Shown here: positions 20,768 to 30,239 of the stretch, in pieces | Numbering within the stretch: the first letter of the stretch is position 1 | Layout of the letters: every line of letters begins with the position of its first letter | Source of the DNA: Acinetobacter sp. ANC 4862 | Lineage (GTDB): Bacteria; Pseudomonadota; Gammaproteobacteria; Pseudomonadales; Moraxellaceae | Direction of reading: 5' to 3' | DNA: 64,000 bases | Assembly (NCBI RefSeq): GCF_004336635.1 | Contig: NZ_SJXH01000005.1 | Location: 1-64,000, forward strand | The notes under the pieces: generated by a model | Database searches by the model: none | Told to the model about the DNA's origin: nothing | The model's input: the letters and a program-made list of their open reading frames with translations, nothing else | Position numbers and translations under genes: made by a program

Positions 20768-21163
20768 ATGAAAATCAGGACACTGTTATTAACGGCTTTA
20801 CTCACCACTTTATGTCATACAGCCTTTGCACAAGATTATCAAAACCAACTCAAAAACAAATATTTAATTTTAAATGGCGCAAGTTGTGCGGGACTAAAAT
20901 TTAATCCTCAAGCGACCGCTGCGGCCTGGCAAAATGAAATGGAATGTAGTCGTGGCTACTCCAATACCGATACGTGGCGTATTAGCTGGATTACACCAGA
21001 GATTTTTATGATGACTGAAGTCATTCGTCCCAATGAAATTTCACCGCCGCGTAATGATCTTTATAAAATTATGAGTATCCAAAATAAAACCGTCACTGTG
21101 GTCAATTACTGGACCGGTTGGGGTAACCACAAACCTGATGTGCAAAAATTTAGAATTCAATAA
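20768..21163 (+). CDS. Small secreted protein of unknown function
   Basis: A 131-residue protein with a clear Sec signal peptide (LLLTALLTTLCHTAFA, cleavage near residue 21 before QDYQN). The mature part is about 110 residues and holds cysteines in NGASCAG and EMECSRG that could form a disulfide. No family is recognised with confidence. Conserved-looking segments are DTWRISWITPEIFMM and VVNYWTGWGNHKPDVQKF, which suggest a small beta-rich periplasmic domain. It has its own terminator and no operon partners. Confidence 0.75.
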   Translation: MKIRTLLLTALLTTLCHTAFAQDYQNQLKNKYLILNGASCAGLKFNPQATAAAWQNEMECSRGYSNTDTWRISWITPEIFMMTEVIRPNEISPPRNDLYKIMSIQNKTVTVVNYWTGWGNHKPDVQKFRIQ

Positions 21164-21186
21164 GTCAATTTAGAATTTAATACGTA

Positions 21187-21216
21187 TAAAAAAGGGTGAT
21201 TTCAAATCACCCTTTT
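21187..21216. terminator. Bidirectional terminator
   Basis: AAAGGGTGATT and AATCACCCTTT arms around TCA, shared by the secreted-protein gene and the converging HAD gene. Confidence 0.9.
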
Positions 21217-21232
21217 GAGCATCCGATGGATC

Positions 21233-21901
21233 TTAAACCGCTTGTTTTAAATTCACCTGATTTAAGAGCACCTGATGCAGACTAGCGACATCCTCAGCAA
21301 TGGCAAGCGGATTATATTGGGCCAGCGTTTCAGGTGTATGCACCCCATAACTCACCCCAATACGTGGCATAGCAATGTTCTGTGCCATTTCCAAGTCATA
21401 GGATGTATCACCGACCATAATCGCATTTTCAGCATTGGCGCCGGTAATGTGTAAAATTTCTGCCAGCATCAGCGGATCAGGTTTAGATTTGGTTTCACTC
21501 GCGGCACGGGTCACAACAAAAAGCGCATGACTCTGGGTTTGACTTAACACACGGTCTAAACCTTTACGGCTTTTCCCTGTGGCAACCGCAAGTTTCACAC
21601 CCTGCTGCGTTAGATCATTCAACAATTCCGCCACACCCTCAAACCATGCATCACCTTTCGAGTTTTCAACATAGTGAGTCGCATAACATTGCAAAATATC
21701 AGCATGCAATTCAGGTACATCTGGAAATAACACTTGCGCGACTTCCGGTAGACCTAAACCAATGATGCTTTTCGCAGCTTCATGCGTTAAGGGTTGCTGA
21801 AATTGTGTGGCAGCAAATTTTAGGCTGTCAACAATCTGACCGACTGAATCAAATAAAGTGCCATCCCAATCGAAAATGACAAGTTCTACCGCTTTTTTCA
21901 T
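21233..21901 (-). CDS. HAD-IA family hydrolase (probable phosphatase)
   Basis: A 222-residue haloacid-dehalogenase hydrolase. Motif I is FDWDGTLFDS (nucleophile D11, acid D13), motif II lies in LAVATGKS, motif III lysine in ETKSKPDP, and motif IV in IMVGDTSYDLEMA. The cap domain between residues 16 and 85 is the alpha-helical phosphoglycolate-phosphatase type. The substrate is uncertain; phosphoglycolate and other small phosphates are possible. It lies downstream of rluC in the same direction, an arrangement I also know from Pseudomonas, though the 240-base gap and strong inverted repeat suggest it may have its own promoter. Confidence 0.9.
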   Translation of the reverse strand: MKKAVELVIFDWDGTLFDSVGQIVDSLKFAATQFQQPLTHEAAKSIIGLGLPEVAQVLFPDVPELHADILQCYATHYVENSKGDAWFEGVAELLNDLTQQGVKLAVATGKSRKGLDRVLSQTQSHALFVVTRAASETKSKPDPLMLAEILHITGANAENAIMVGDTSYDLEMAQNIAMPRIGVSYGVHTPETLAQYNPLAIAEDVASLHQVLLNQVNLKQAV

Positions 21902-22022
21902 GAATTAATCCAATATTTGATTCAACGCAAAACCTAGCATTTATCATTAAATCTCTCGGCCTACCTCTTTACCCACGAAAGAGGAATAAAATTTTCAGAG
22001 AAAATTCAAAACAGATATCTAC

Positions 22023-22056
22023 TATGCAATGGCGACATGAATGTCGCCATTGCATA
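22023..22056. other. Perfect 16-bp inverted repeat between rluC and the HAD gene
   Basis: TATGCAATGGCGACAT at 22023-22038 and ATGTCGCCATTGCATA at 22041-22056 are exact inverse copies with a two-base loop. There is no T tract on the minus strand, so it is not a standard terminator, although the stem alone could slow RNA polymerase or block 3' exonucleases. Confidence 0.7.
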
Positions 22057-22141
22057 TCGTTTTCACATCATAAATTTTTTTAATTACTCTTGGATGACGG
22101 GACTACTCATCGAATACTCCCGCTGCTTGAGAGAAGAAAAT

Positions 22142-23113
22142 TCAGTCTTGGTCACGATCCGTTAAAACCGGTTCTTTATCTTTCTTCTGTGCACGTAACT
22201 GTGCCACCAGACTCTGCATGTCTTCAGGCAATGGCGCTTCAATGGTTTCATAACCCGGAATTTCCAGACGCAGTGCATGCAAACATAAACGACGTGCTTT
22301 CGGACCTTTGTATGCAGTTTCATGACCATATTTTTCATCACCAATTAAAGGATGACCAATACTTAAACCGTGTACACGAATCTGATGGGTACGACCTGAA
22401 AGCGGCGATGCATAGACAAGCGTTGCATGCATAAAGCGCTCAGCCACATTCCACTGCGTTTTAGACTCTTTACCTTCTTTAGAAACGCATACACGACGCT
22501 CGCCATTGGCAAGCTCATAACGGTGTAAAGGTGCATCAATCAGTTGACGATCGATCACGACATTGCCTTTCACAATCGCCGCATAGGTTTTTTTAATTTT
22601 GTGTTCACGCAGTAAATCTTGCAGGGTTTTTAAAGTACTGCGTTTTTTACTGATCATCACCAGGCCGGAAGTATCACGGTCAATACGATGGATCAGTTCC
22701 AGATATTTCTTGCCGGTTGCTGCGCGCAAGCCTTCAATCAGACCATACGCCACGCCACTACCGCCATGCACGGCAATACCTGAAGGTTTATTCACCACCA
22801 TCAGGCCTTCATCTTCATAAACCACACGGCTGAGCAGGCTTTGAGCCACTTTGTCCGATACCGGTACCGGCGTTTCATCTTTAGGCTCATAACGAATTGG
22901 CGCAACGCGAATTTGGTCGCCAATTGCCAGTTTCGTTTCCGCTTTGATACGCTTTTTATTGACCCGAACTTGTCCTTCACGCATCAAACGATAAATACGA
23001 CTTTTAGGCACGCCTTTAAGCCGGGAAAATAAAAAATTATCGATGCGTTGGCCTGATTGATGCTCGTCCACTTCAAACCAAGTGACACTTTGCCATTCTT
23101 GCGTAGAATTCAT
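22142..23113 (-). CDS. rluC: 23S rRNA pseudouridine synthase RluC
   Basis: It makes pseudouridine at positions 955, 2504 and 2580 of 23S rRNA (E. coli numbering, family knowledge). The 323-residue protein has an N-terminal S4 RNA-binding domain (QRIDNFLFSRLKGVPKSRIYRLMREGQVRVN) and then the catalytic domain with the RluA-class HRIDRDTSG motif, whose aspartate is the nucleophile. VVNKPSGIAVHGGSG and GRTHQIRVH are further family marks. The start is ATG 23113; a TTG six codons upstream is less likely. It is divergent from rne, the usual neighbour in Pseudomonadales. Confidence 0.96.
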   Translation of the reverse strand: MNSTQEWQSVTWFEVDEHQSGQRIDNFLFSRLKGVPKSRIYRLMREGQVRVNKKRIKAETKLAIGDQIRVAPIRYEPKDETPVPVSDKVAQSLLSRVVYEDEGLMVVNKPSGIAVHGGSGVAYGLIEGLRAATGKKYLELIHRIDRDTSGLVMISKKRSTLKTLQDLLREHKIKKTYAAIVKGNVVIDRQLIDAPLHRYELANGERRVCVSKEGKESKTQWNVAERFMHATLVYASPLSGRTHQIRVHGLSIGHPLIGDEKYGHETAYKGPKARRLCLHALRLEIPGYETIEAPLPEDMQSLVAQLRAQKKDKEPVLTDRDQD

Positions 23114-23229
23114 ACAGTTACTATGACCCAAAAAAATACTAAAATTGATTAAAAACTGATCACTTAGGCTATGCTTTACACAAGAAACATAAGCTTAACC
23201 CATAGGCAGATGATGCAAGGTTTGATATA

Positions 23230-23869
23230 GTCAGCACACGGATACCACTGTTAGTGTGAAAAAATTTAATCACTTCAATATTTTTGAAGCTCAATATTAA
23301 ATTTCACCATTCACATTAAATACGGAAAGGTCCCTAAAGAATATGCCGACGCCGAAGGCTTATTATATCGGCAAAAAAGCAAACTGTTGCGTTTAATTGT
23401 ACTTATGTACATAAATCAGTTTGCCCTAAAAAATATGTCGCCAACCTCAAGTTGGTTTTTAAACGTAAACTGATACACATCAGATTAGTCGCACCCTGAA
23501 GTCGCATTCAGGCTACAACGTTGATGCATTGGATCTGCACATAAAGCAAAGATACGATGATAATTCCGTATCAAGACGCTCTATCTTAATGGAAGGGATG
23601 ATCTTCAAGCTGCGTGACAGTGAAAGTTACTCACATCTAATGCACCGTTTGTCCGCCAGTGAATCGTTCAGGTGACTTTAATCGTTTAAAGATTGAAGCC
23701 GTATTGCCATCATCAATACGAGAATCAAAAACCGAAGCCTAAAAAAAGGCCGGTAAAAAAGCTCAGACCACAAGCGTTTATTTGAGATCTGGGTATTGAT
23801 CCGTAATGTATGATGTTCGCTACGTGAATAGCGATGTTTTGTTGTGTATCACTATTAGGTGTTACACCC
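23230..23869 (+). ncRNA. Long structured 5' leader of rne
   Basis: The 756 bases between rluC and rne hold no gene but many perfect stems. GCAAACTG (23379-23386) pairs with CAGTTTGC (23417-23424), with TGTAC/GTACA nested inside. CCAAC-CTCAA-GTTGG plus TTTTT (23441-23460) looks like a weak intrinsic terminator. CTGAT/ATCAG (23470-23483) and CCTGAA/TTCAGG (23495-23512) follow. RNase E is known to control its own mRNA through its leader in enterobacteria, and a distinct rne leader motif has been described in Pseudomonas, so a feedback element is likely. The transcription start is not determined; the 5' boundary given is an estimate. Confidence 0.65.
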
Positions 23870-26800
23870 ATGAAACGTATGTTGATTAATGCAACACATG
23901 CCGAAGAGATTCGCGTTGCACTTGTCACTGGTCAGCGTCTTTACGATTTTGATTTAGAAAATCGTACCCGTGAACAAAAAAAATCTAATATCTACAAAGG
24001 TCACGTGACTCGCGTTGAACCTTCTTTAGAAGCTGTTTTTGTTGAGTATGGTGCAGGTCGTCAAGGCTTCCTCTCTATGCGTGAAATCGCAAACTCATAC
24101 TACAAGGCAGACCCTCGTCAAACCTCGAATATCCGCGAATTGATCACTGAAGGCACAGAACTTCTGGTTCAGGTGGAAAAAGAAGAACGTGGCAATAAAG
24201 GTGCTGCCCTTTCTACCTTTATCTCGCTTGCCGGTCGTTATTTGGTGCTTATGCCAAACAACCCTAAAGGTGGCGGTATCAGTCGTCAAATTTCAGGTTC
24301 AGTTCGTGAAGAATTGAAAGAAATGTTGGCATCACTGAATATTCCTCGTGGCATGAGCGTGATTGTCCGTACGGCAGGTATTGGTCGTTCACAGGAAGAA
24401 TTGCAACTTGACTTGCAACACCTGATGGACCTTTGGGCACAAATCCAAACCACAGCAAGTTCTGGTCCGTCACCAATGTTGGTGCATCAGGAAGCTGGCG
24501 TGGTCACACGTGCCATTCGTGACTATTTACGTGACGATGTTGCAGAAATTTTAATTGACTCTGAACAAGCGTATACCGAAGCCTATAACTTCGTAAAAGC
24601 TGTGATGCCGCGTCAGTTAGAAAAACTCAAAACCTATACTTTAAATGAGCCGTTATTTGCTCATTTTGCGATTGAAAGCCAAATTCAAACGGCCTATGAA
24701 CGTGAAGTAAAACTTCCTTCTGGTGGTTCAATCGTGATCGACCAAACTGAAGCTTTGGTGTCTATCGACATTAACTCGGCGAAATCAACACGTGGTAGCG
24801 ACGTTGAAGACACCGCGTTGAATACCAACCTGGAAGCGGCTGAAGAAATTGCACGTCAACTGCGTTTACGTGATATTGGTGGTTTGGTGGTGATCGATTT
24901 CATTGACATGACCAAAGACCGCAATCAACGTATGGTTGAAGCAAAACTTCGTGAAGCAACCCAAAGCGATCGTGCCCGTATCCAGTTCGGTCAATTGTCT
25001 CGTTTTGGCTTAATGGAAATGAGCCGTCAACGCTTACGTCCATCGCTTGAAGAAGCTACCGGTTATGTATGCCCGCGCTGTCATGGTACCGGCATGGTGC
25101 GTGACTTACGCTCTCTTTCGCTGTCGATCATGCGTAAAGTGGAAGAAATTGCACTGCGTGAACGTCATGGTGAAGTTCAGGTTGAAGTTCCAGTTGAAAT
25201 TGCAGCATTCTTATTGAATGAAAAGCGCCACACGCTGGTTTATTTAGAACAAACTTCAAATGTACGTGTAACCGTGTTGCCACATCCGCACTTGGAAACA
25301 CCGCATTACGAAATCACTTATAATGCTGAAGGTTTTGCACCAACCAGCTATGAACGTACCGAAGCAACACGTTCAAGCGAAAAAGAGTTGGGTTATGAAT
25401 CTTCTGAATGGCATTTGGAAGGCGAGCAACAAGCTCTAGCTGCGGCGCAAGCGCCTGCTCAGCAACAAGCTAAAAACCAAAACAACAAGCCACAACGTCG
25501 TCCACAAGAAGTACAGCAACAACAGCCAGCTCAAGTTGCGCCTGCTGCTCAAGCTTCAGCAAGCCCATGTGCATGGTTAGAAAACCTGTTTGTGCAAAAG
25601 CAAGCGAAAACAGTTGATCAAGCACGTACTGCAAACAATGCTGCTGCTGCCATTGAACAAATGGTAAATCAGGGTGCTGTGAGCCGTGGCCAATTCGGTC
25701 AGGTTGCCACATCTGCCCCTGCTCCAAGCGCACCGGTTGCAACTGCAAGCAACAATGTCTACTTAACGCCAAATGCAGCTGTAGCTCCAAAACAGGAACA
25801 GCGTGAAGTTGCGGACAAGTATTCTGATAGAGAAGAAAAAGCGCAACGTCACAATAAAAAGCGTAACAAGCCTAAAGAGCAACGTGAACAAGTTCAGCAC
25901 GACAATCAACAAAATCAAGTGCATGAAGAAATTGTTCAGGTTCCTCGTCACGAGCAGCGCCAAGAAGCACGTCAAGATCAGCGCTCAGAACCACGCCAAG
26001 ATCAACGCCAAGATCAACGTGACAACAAGCGCCCGACTCGACGTCAACACGTTGAACAACAAGCTTCTGAAACTCAAACAGAGCAAAATGCTGTTCCACG
26101 TCGTGACCGCAATAGCCCGCAACGTCCAAACCGCCCAAATCGTCACCGCGATCAAAGCGTATTGAACGAACAGGCTGCTCCACAGCAAGCCATTGCAGCT
26201 CCTGTAGTCAATGAACAACAACCTAAAGTCGAAGTGATTGATACGCCTCGTCAGGATGTTATTCCAACTGCATTGGTGGTGAATGTCGATCAGGCGAAAA
26301 GTGAAATTGTCGCGTTAAATGCAACAGTAGCTATTGTTGAAGCGCCAATTGCTCAAACTACAGCTGTCGCTGTTGCCGAAATCAAAGCACCTGTCGTCGA
26401 GAAACCGGTCGTTGCGAAGGAAGAAAAATCAGCTGCAACGACTGAAACTCGCGAGCCACAGCAATCACGTCCTGCTGACAAACGTGCAAGCAACGATCCG
26501 CGTATGCGCCGTCGTCAAAAACGTGAAGCTCATGCAAAACAGGCTCAAGCTCCAAAATTGAACCCATCTCAGGTTCCAACTTTGGGTCAATATACGGTTG
26601 GCAGCTTAATTCGCCATGTGTATGGTGAGGATTGTTCAGTGCTGATTGAACAATTTGGTTTAATCCCAACCTTCAACCGTGCATTGGTGAAATTCACTGA
26701 GCAATATGCGGCGACTATGCTGTCTCAGGCCACTGAAGCGGAAGCACCAGCACAGCCGGTTACACGCGATGTTGCTGTAGTAACCAAAGCTGCACCTGAG

Positions 26801-27343
26801 GCTGAACCAGCGCCTGTGTTGGACTTAACACCACCTCGTGCTGTTTCGGACAACCGTGTTGCCAATGATCCACGTGAACGTCGTCGTTTGGCAAAACTTG
26901 CTGCGGAACAAGCTTTAGAGCAAGCCAAGCAAGCACATAGCGAACCTGAAGCTGCAAAGAAAGTTGCTGAAACAACTACTGCTGAAGTTGCTCCGGTGAC
27001 AGAACCAGAAGCTGTGATCGAAGAAGCACCGGTGACGGAAGCTCCTGAAGTTGCAGTCGAAGAAGCACCAGTAACGGAAGCTGCTGAAGTTGTAGCCGCT
27101 CCAGAAGTGGTTGCAGAGCAAATCGAGGAAGCTGTTCCAGCAGCCCCTGTTGAAAAAGCAGCAAAGCCAAAACCGGTTCAATCTGAACTGCCGGTAGAGC
27201 TTGCTCAAGACGTGCAAGCACTGGCTGAGCCAAAAGCTGATACAGACACCCCTGATGCTGATGATGACGCTGACAAACCTGTCCGCCCCCGTCGTCCTCG
27301 CGGTCGTCCACCGAAGAAAGTAACTCCTGCAAATGAGTCATAA
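23870..27343 (+). CDS. rne: Ribonuclease E
   Basis: The main endoribonuclease for mRNA decay and rRNA/tRNA maturation, and scaffold of the degradosome. The start is ATG 23870 ([10 protein letters not shown], as in E. coli), giving 1157 residues; the upstream reading is spurious. The S1 domain covers about 36-120. Catalytic aspartates are D300 (VSIDINS) and D343 (VIDFIDM). The zinc link is CPRCHGTG (C401, C404). After about residue 510 the tail is low complexity: Gln/Ala-rich, then Arg/Gln-rich ([14 protein letters not shown]), then a short ordered-looking block near 903-950 ([20 protein letters not shown]), then Ala/Glu/Val repeats ([11 protein letters not shown]), ending in an AT-hook-like [10 protein letters not shown]. 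Autoregulation through the leader is expected. Confidence 0.97.
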   Translation: MKRMLINATHAEEIRVALVTGQRLYDFDLENRTREQKKSNIYKGHVTRVEPSLEAVFVEYGAGRQGFLSMREIANSYYKADPRQTSNIRELITEGTELLVQVEKEERGNKGAALSTFISLAGRYLVLMPNNPKGGGISRQISGSVREELKEMLASLNIPRGMSVIVRTAGIGRSQEELQLDLQHLMDLWAQIQTTASSGPSPMLVHQEAGVVTRAIRDYLRDDVAEILIDSEQAYTEAYNFVKAVMPRQLEKLKTYTLNEPLFAHFAIESQIQTAYEREVKLPSGGSIVIDQTEALVSIDINSAKSTRGSDVEDTALNTNLEAAEEIARQLRLRDIGGLVVIDFIDMTKDRNQRMVEAKLREATQSDRARIQFGQLSRFGLMEMSRQRLRPSLEEATGYVCPRCHGTGMVRDLRSLSLSIMRKVEEIALRERHGEVQVEVPVEIAAFLLNEKRHTLVYLEQTSNVRVTVLPHPHLETPHYEITYNAEGFAPTSYERTEATRSSEKELGYESSEWHLEGEQQALAAAQAPAQQQAKNQNNKPQRRPQEVQQQQPAQVAPAAQASASPCAWLENLFVQKQAKTVDQARTANNAAAAIEQMVNQGAVSRGQFGQVATSAPAPSAPVATASNNVYLTPNAAVAPKQEQREVADKYSDREEKAQRHNKKRNKPKEQREQVQHDNQQNQVHEEIVQVPRHEQRQEARQDQRSEPRQDQRQDQRDNKRPTRRQHVEQQASETQTEQNAVPRRDRNSPQRPNRPNRHRDQSVLNEQAAPQQAIAAPVVNEQQPKVEVIDTPRQDVIPTALVVNVDQAKSEIVALNATVAIVEAPIAQTTAVAVAEIKAPVVEKPVVAKEEKSAATTETREPQQSRPADKRASNDPRMRRRQKREAHAKQAQAPKLNPSQVPTLGQYTVGSLIRHVYGEDCSVLIEQFGLIPTFNRALVKFTEQYAATMLSQATEAEAPAQPVTRDVAVVTKAAPEAEPAPVLDLTPPRAVSDNRVANDPRERRRLAKLAAEQALEQAKQAHSEPEAAKKVAETTTAEVAPVTEPEAVIEEAPVTEAPEVAVEEAPVTEAAEVVAAPEVVAEQIEEAVPAAPVEKAAKPKPVQSELPVELAQDVQALAEPKADTDTPDADDDADKPVRPRRPRGRPPKKVTPANES

Positions 27344-27363
27344 TTAGCTCTAATGCAGCGAAT

Positions 27364-27401
27364 AAAAAAAACCTAGTCATTTCGGTGACTAGGTTTTTTT
27401 T
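27364..27401. terminator. Intrinsic terminator of rne
   Basis: AACCTAGTCA pairs with TGACTAGGTT around TTTCG, with A and T runs outside. Confidence 0.9.
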
Positions 27402-27516
27402 GATACTTTTGTCAAATTAGGTTGATTGCACTAGGATTAAACGATTAAAAAGACAACTGTACAGATGACCGCAAACAAATAGACATATTGGATTATGAAA
27501 AATAAATAGGATTCTT

Positions 27517-29358
27517 ATGAACCACAGCACACAGAGCGATCTTATTGGTATTGCTGATGTCGCAGCAAAATTACCCAAATTTATGAGCAAAGTCCCTCAT
27601 CTATTGAGTGGTCTGAAGCAAGCCTATTTACGCACATCCAACACCCCTGCGGGCTTAGGCATCGCCTTTGAAAAAGCCGTAAAACGCAATCCTCACGGTA
27701 CAGCGCTATTATTCGAAGATCAAAAATTTAGTTATCAAGAACTGAATGAATGGGCCAACCAAATCGGGCACTTTTATCTGTCCCTTGGCGCCTGTAAAGG
27801 CGATGTCATTGCCGTGATGGTGGAAAACCGCCCTGAACTGGTCGCGACCGTCGTTGCTTTAGCGAAAATTGGCGTGACGGCCGCTTTGGTCAATACATCG
27901 CAAACCGGTAAGGCACTGACGCATAGCATTAACCTAGTGAAACCGATTGCAATCATTGTCGGTGAAGAATGCCATCATGCTGTGGAAGAAGTCCGTCAAG
28001 ACTTAGCACTTGCAGCAGACCGTTTTCACTGGTTTGCAGATCAAGCCACTCGAGTGGATACAGGTACAGCACCAAAAGACTGGGTAAATCTTGCGGATAA
28101 AATTGATCATTTTCCCCAATTTAATACCCCGACCACGCATACCATTCAAGGTAAAGACGGTTTATTTTACATCTACACTTCGGGTACGACCGGCTTACCC
28201 AAAGCGGTTATTTTCACGCATAGCCGCTGGACTTTGGCCTATGGCACCTATGGACATGTGTTAAACCTGAATAAAGATGACGTCATGTACGTGACCTTAC
28301 CGCTGTATCATGCGACGGGGATCGTGGTCTGTTGGTGTGGTGTAATTGCAGGCAGTGCCACACTAGCATTAAGACGCAAATATTCAACCTCTGCTTTCTG
28401 GAAAGATGTGCAAAAATTTGATGTCTCGGCAATTGGCTACGTCGGTGAATTGTGCCGTTATCTGATGGATGCGCCTGTATCTGAACTTGAACACGGTCAT
28501 CGTGTCAAAAAGATGATCGGTAATGGCATGCGCCCAAATATCTGGGACAAATTCAAGGCACGTTTTGGTATCGAAGAAATTCTTGAACTGTATGCTTCAA
28601 GCGAAGGTAATGTCGGTTTCAGTAACGTATTTAACTTTGACAACACCGTCGGCTTCTCCCCTACACCTTATGCCATTGTTGAGTTTGATAAAGAAAGTAA
28701 TGCACCGGTGAAAGATGCCAAAGGCTGGTGCAAGAAGGTCAAAAAAGGTGAAGTCGGTTTATTGATTGGTAAAATTACCCGTCGCTCACCCTTTGATGGC
28801 TATACCGACCCTGAAAAAAATAAATCCGTCATTATGAAAGATGTGTTTAAACATGGCGATGCATACTTCAATACGGGCGATCTGGTACGGGATATTGGCT
28901 TCCGTCATGCCCAGTTTGTCGATCGTTTAGGCGACACATTCCGCTGGAAAGGTGAAAATGTATCTACCACTGAAGTGGAAAATGTAGTCAGCGAATATGA
29001 AAAAATTGCTGAAGCTGTGGTTTATGGCGTAGAAATCCCCAACACCAACGGTCGGGCTGGTATGGCGGCAATTACGCTGGCAGAGGGTGCAGAATTAACC
29101 GCAGAAGATTTAAAGCAAATGGCAACCGAGTTTAAAAAATGCTTGCCTGCTTATGCTATTCCTGTGTTCTTACGTGTTCAAACACAGGTGGAAACCACCG
29201 GTACTTTTAAATACCAAAAGAACAAGTTAAAAGAACAGGCTTTTGATCCCCATAAAACCGATGAACGCTTGTTGGTTTTACTGCCAAATGCCACAGAATA
29301 TTGTGATTTAACGGCAGAAATATTCAACAATATCCAAGCCTATCAATACCGTTTCTAA
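27517..29358 (+). CDS. Long-chain acyl-CoA synthetase, FATP/FadD6 type
   Basis: An AMP-forming ligase of 613 residues that activates long or very long fatty acids with ATP and CoA. The adenylation core motif is IYTSGTTGLPKA, then YVTLPLYHATG, the YASSEGN region, and FNTGDLVRDIGF ahead of RLGDTFRWKGENVSTTEVE. The last two motifs with VETTGTFKYQKN near the C-terminus are those of the fatty-acid-transport-protein-like branch rather than E. coli FadD. It stands alone, between the rne terminator and the tRNA array. Substrate chain length is not predictable. Confidence 0.92.
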   Translation: MNHSTQSDLIGIADVAAKLPKFMSKVPHLLSGLKQAYLRTSNTPAGLGIAFEKAVKRNPHGTALLFEDQKFSYQELNEWANQIGHFYLSLGACKGDVIAVMVENRPELVATVVALAKIGVTAALVNTSQTGKALTHSINLVKPIAIIVGEECHHAVEEVRQDLALAADRFHWFADQATRVDTGTAPKDWVNLADKIDHFPQFNTPTTHTIQGKDGLFYIYTSGTTGLPKAVIFTHSRWTLAYGTYGHVLNLNKDDVMYVTLPLYHATGIVVCWCGVIAGSATLALRRKYSTSAFWKDVQKFDVSAIGYVGELCRYLMDAPVSELEHGHRVKKMIGNGMRPNIWDKFKARFGIEEILELYASSEGNVGFSNVFNFDNTVGFSPTPYAIVEFDKESNAPVKDAKGWCKKVKKGEVGLLIGKITRRSPFDGYTDPEKNKSVIMKDVFKHGDAYFNTGDLVRDIGFRHAQFVDRLGDTFRWKGENVSTTEVENVVSEYEKIAEAVVYGVEIPNTNGRAGMAAITLAEGAELTAEDLKQMATEFKKCLPAYAIPVFLRVQTQVETTGTFKYQKNKLKEQAFDPHKTDERLLVLLPNATEYCDLTAEIFNNIQAYQYRF

Positions 29359-29439
29359 TCCAAAACGTATGTTTTTTGACTAGATAAAGCAAATTTGTTG
29401 CATTTATAATCAAACATCAACAAGTTTGCTAATTTTTAC

Positions 29440-29467
29440 TTGCGCTCGTTTAATAACTTGCTACAAT
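29440..29467 (+). promoter_or_regulatory. Probable sigma-70 promoter of the tRNA-Lys array
   Basis: TTGCGC (29440-29445) and TACAAT (29462-29467) are 16 bases apart, followed by the GC-rich stretch ACGCCC. This is the usual layout of a stable-RNA promoter, 84 bases upstream of the first tRNA. Confidence 0.65.
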
Positions 29468-29550
29468 ACGCCCATCAAAACGAAGTGGTGTTTAGAAAAT
29501 ACTATATTTTCTTGCACTATGCATCCAAGCAATGCTTGAATGTTGGTTTC

Positions 29551-29626
29551 GGGCCGTTAGCTCAGTTGGTAGAGCAGTGGACTTTTAATCCATTGGTCCC
29601 GCGTTCGAGTCGCGGACGGCCCACCA
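29551..29626 (+). tRNA. tRNA-Lys (TTT), copy 1
   Basis: A 76-base cloverleaf with encoded CCA. The acceptor arms are GGGCCGT and ACGGCCC, the D arm is AGCTCAGTTGGTAGAGC, the anticodon loop is CTTTTAA with anticodon TTT, and the T loop is TTCGAGT. The three copies are base-for-base identical. Confidence 0.98.
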
Positions 29627-29643
29627 CTTATTTTGATTATCTT

Positions 29644-29719
29644 GGGCCGTTAGCTCAGTTGGTAGAGCAGTGGACTTTTAATCCATTGGTCCCGCGTTCG
29701 AGTCGCGGACGGCCCACCA
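29644..29719 (+). tRNA. tRNA-Lys (TTT), copy 2
   Basis: Identical to copy 1. Seventeen bases separate the two, so they are surely cut from one precursor. Confidence 0.98.
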
Positions 29720-29783
29720 AGATTCTAAAGAGCTTCTCAACAGGGAAGCTTTTTTACTTCTCAGATATTTTCTCTGAAAATAT

Positions 29784-29859
29784 GGGCCGTTAGCTCAGTT
29801 GGTAGAGCAGTGGACTTTTAATCCATTGGTCCCGCGTTCGAGTCGCGGACGGCCCACCA
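29784..29859 (+). tRNA. tRNA-Lys (TTT), copy 3
   Basis: Identical to copies 1 and 2, with a 64-base spacer before it. Confidence 0.98.
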
Positions 29860-30080
29860 TATCTTTCTTAAGGCTTCTTTCTGTACTACAATAGAAAAGA
29901 AACCTGCAATATTCCGACCAAGACAAACCATACCCCTTCGGTAGATTCGCCATTCTCGAAATTTTGCTATATCGATGTTGCAAAATAAAGTGCTTTAATG
30001 CACCTTTAAAAATCATAGATTTTTTCTTGCACTCGGGTGAACCCTTAAAGCGATGCTTTAAGTTCACTAATCCTCGTTCA

Positions 30081-30156
30081 GGGTTGTTAGCTCAGTTGGT
30101 AGAGCAGTAGACTCTTAATCTATTGGTCGAGGGTTCGAGCCCCTCACAACCCACCA
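30081..30156 (+). tRNA. tRNA-Lys (CTT)
   Basis: A 76-base cloverleaf with encoded CCA. The acceptor arms are GGGTTGT and ACAACCC and the anticodon loop is CTCTTAA, so the anticodon is CTT, reading AAG. It shares the D arm of the three upstream tRNA-Lys genes but differs in the acceptor and T stems. The 221-base gap before it holds no gene. Confidence 0.95.
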
Positions 30157-30196
30157 AATTTAATCCTCATTATTCCAATAAATTTTAATTTTATTC

Positions 30197-30231
30197 AAAA
30201 AAAATACTCCATATTGGGAGTATTTTTTTTG
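30197..30231. terminator. Bidirectional terminator after the tRNA array
   Basis: AAAATACTCC and GGGAGTATTTT arms around ATATT, flanked by A and T runs; it serves the tRNA unit and the converging lipoprotein gene. Confidence 0.9.
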
Positions 30232-30239
30232 CTTAAATT

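Noticed and set aside
25470..27380. Several long open frames on the opposite strand and in other frames of rne
   Set aside because: They follow from the repetitive codon use of the low-complexity RNase E tail. The rne frame has the catalytic domain, start and terminator, and the others resemble nothing.
29440..29793. Open frame running through the first tRNA genes
   Set aside because: It reads tRNA sequence twice (the identical protein segment repeats), so it is an artefact of the tandem tRNAs.
29795..30067. Minus-strand open frame with a GRPRLERGTNGLKV-like end
   Set aside because: This is a well-known false ORF made by the antisense strand of tRNA-Lys; it has no ribosome site.
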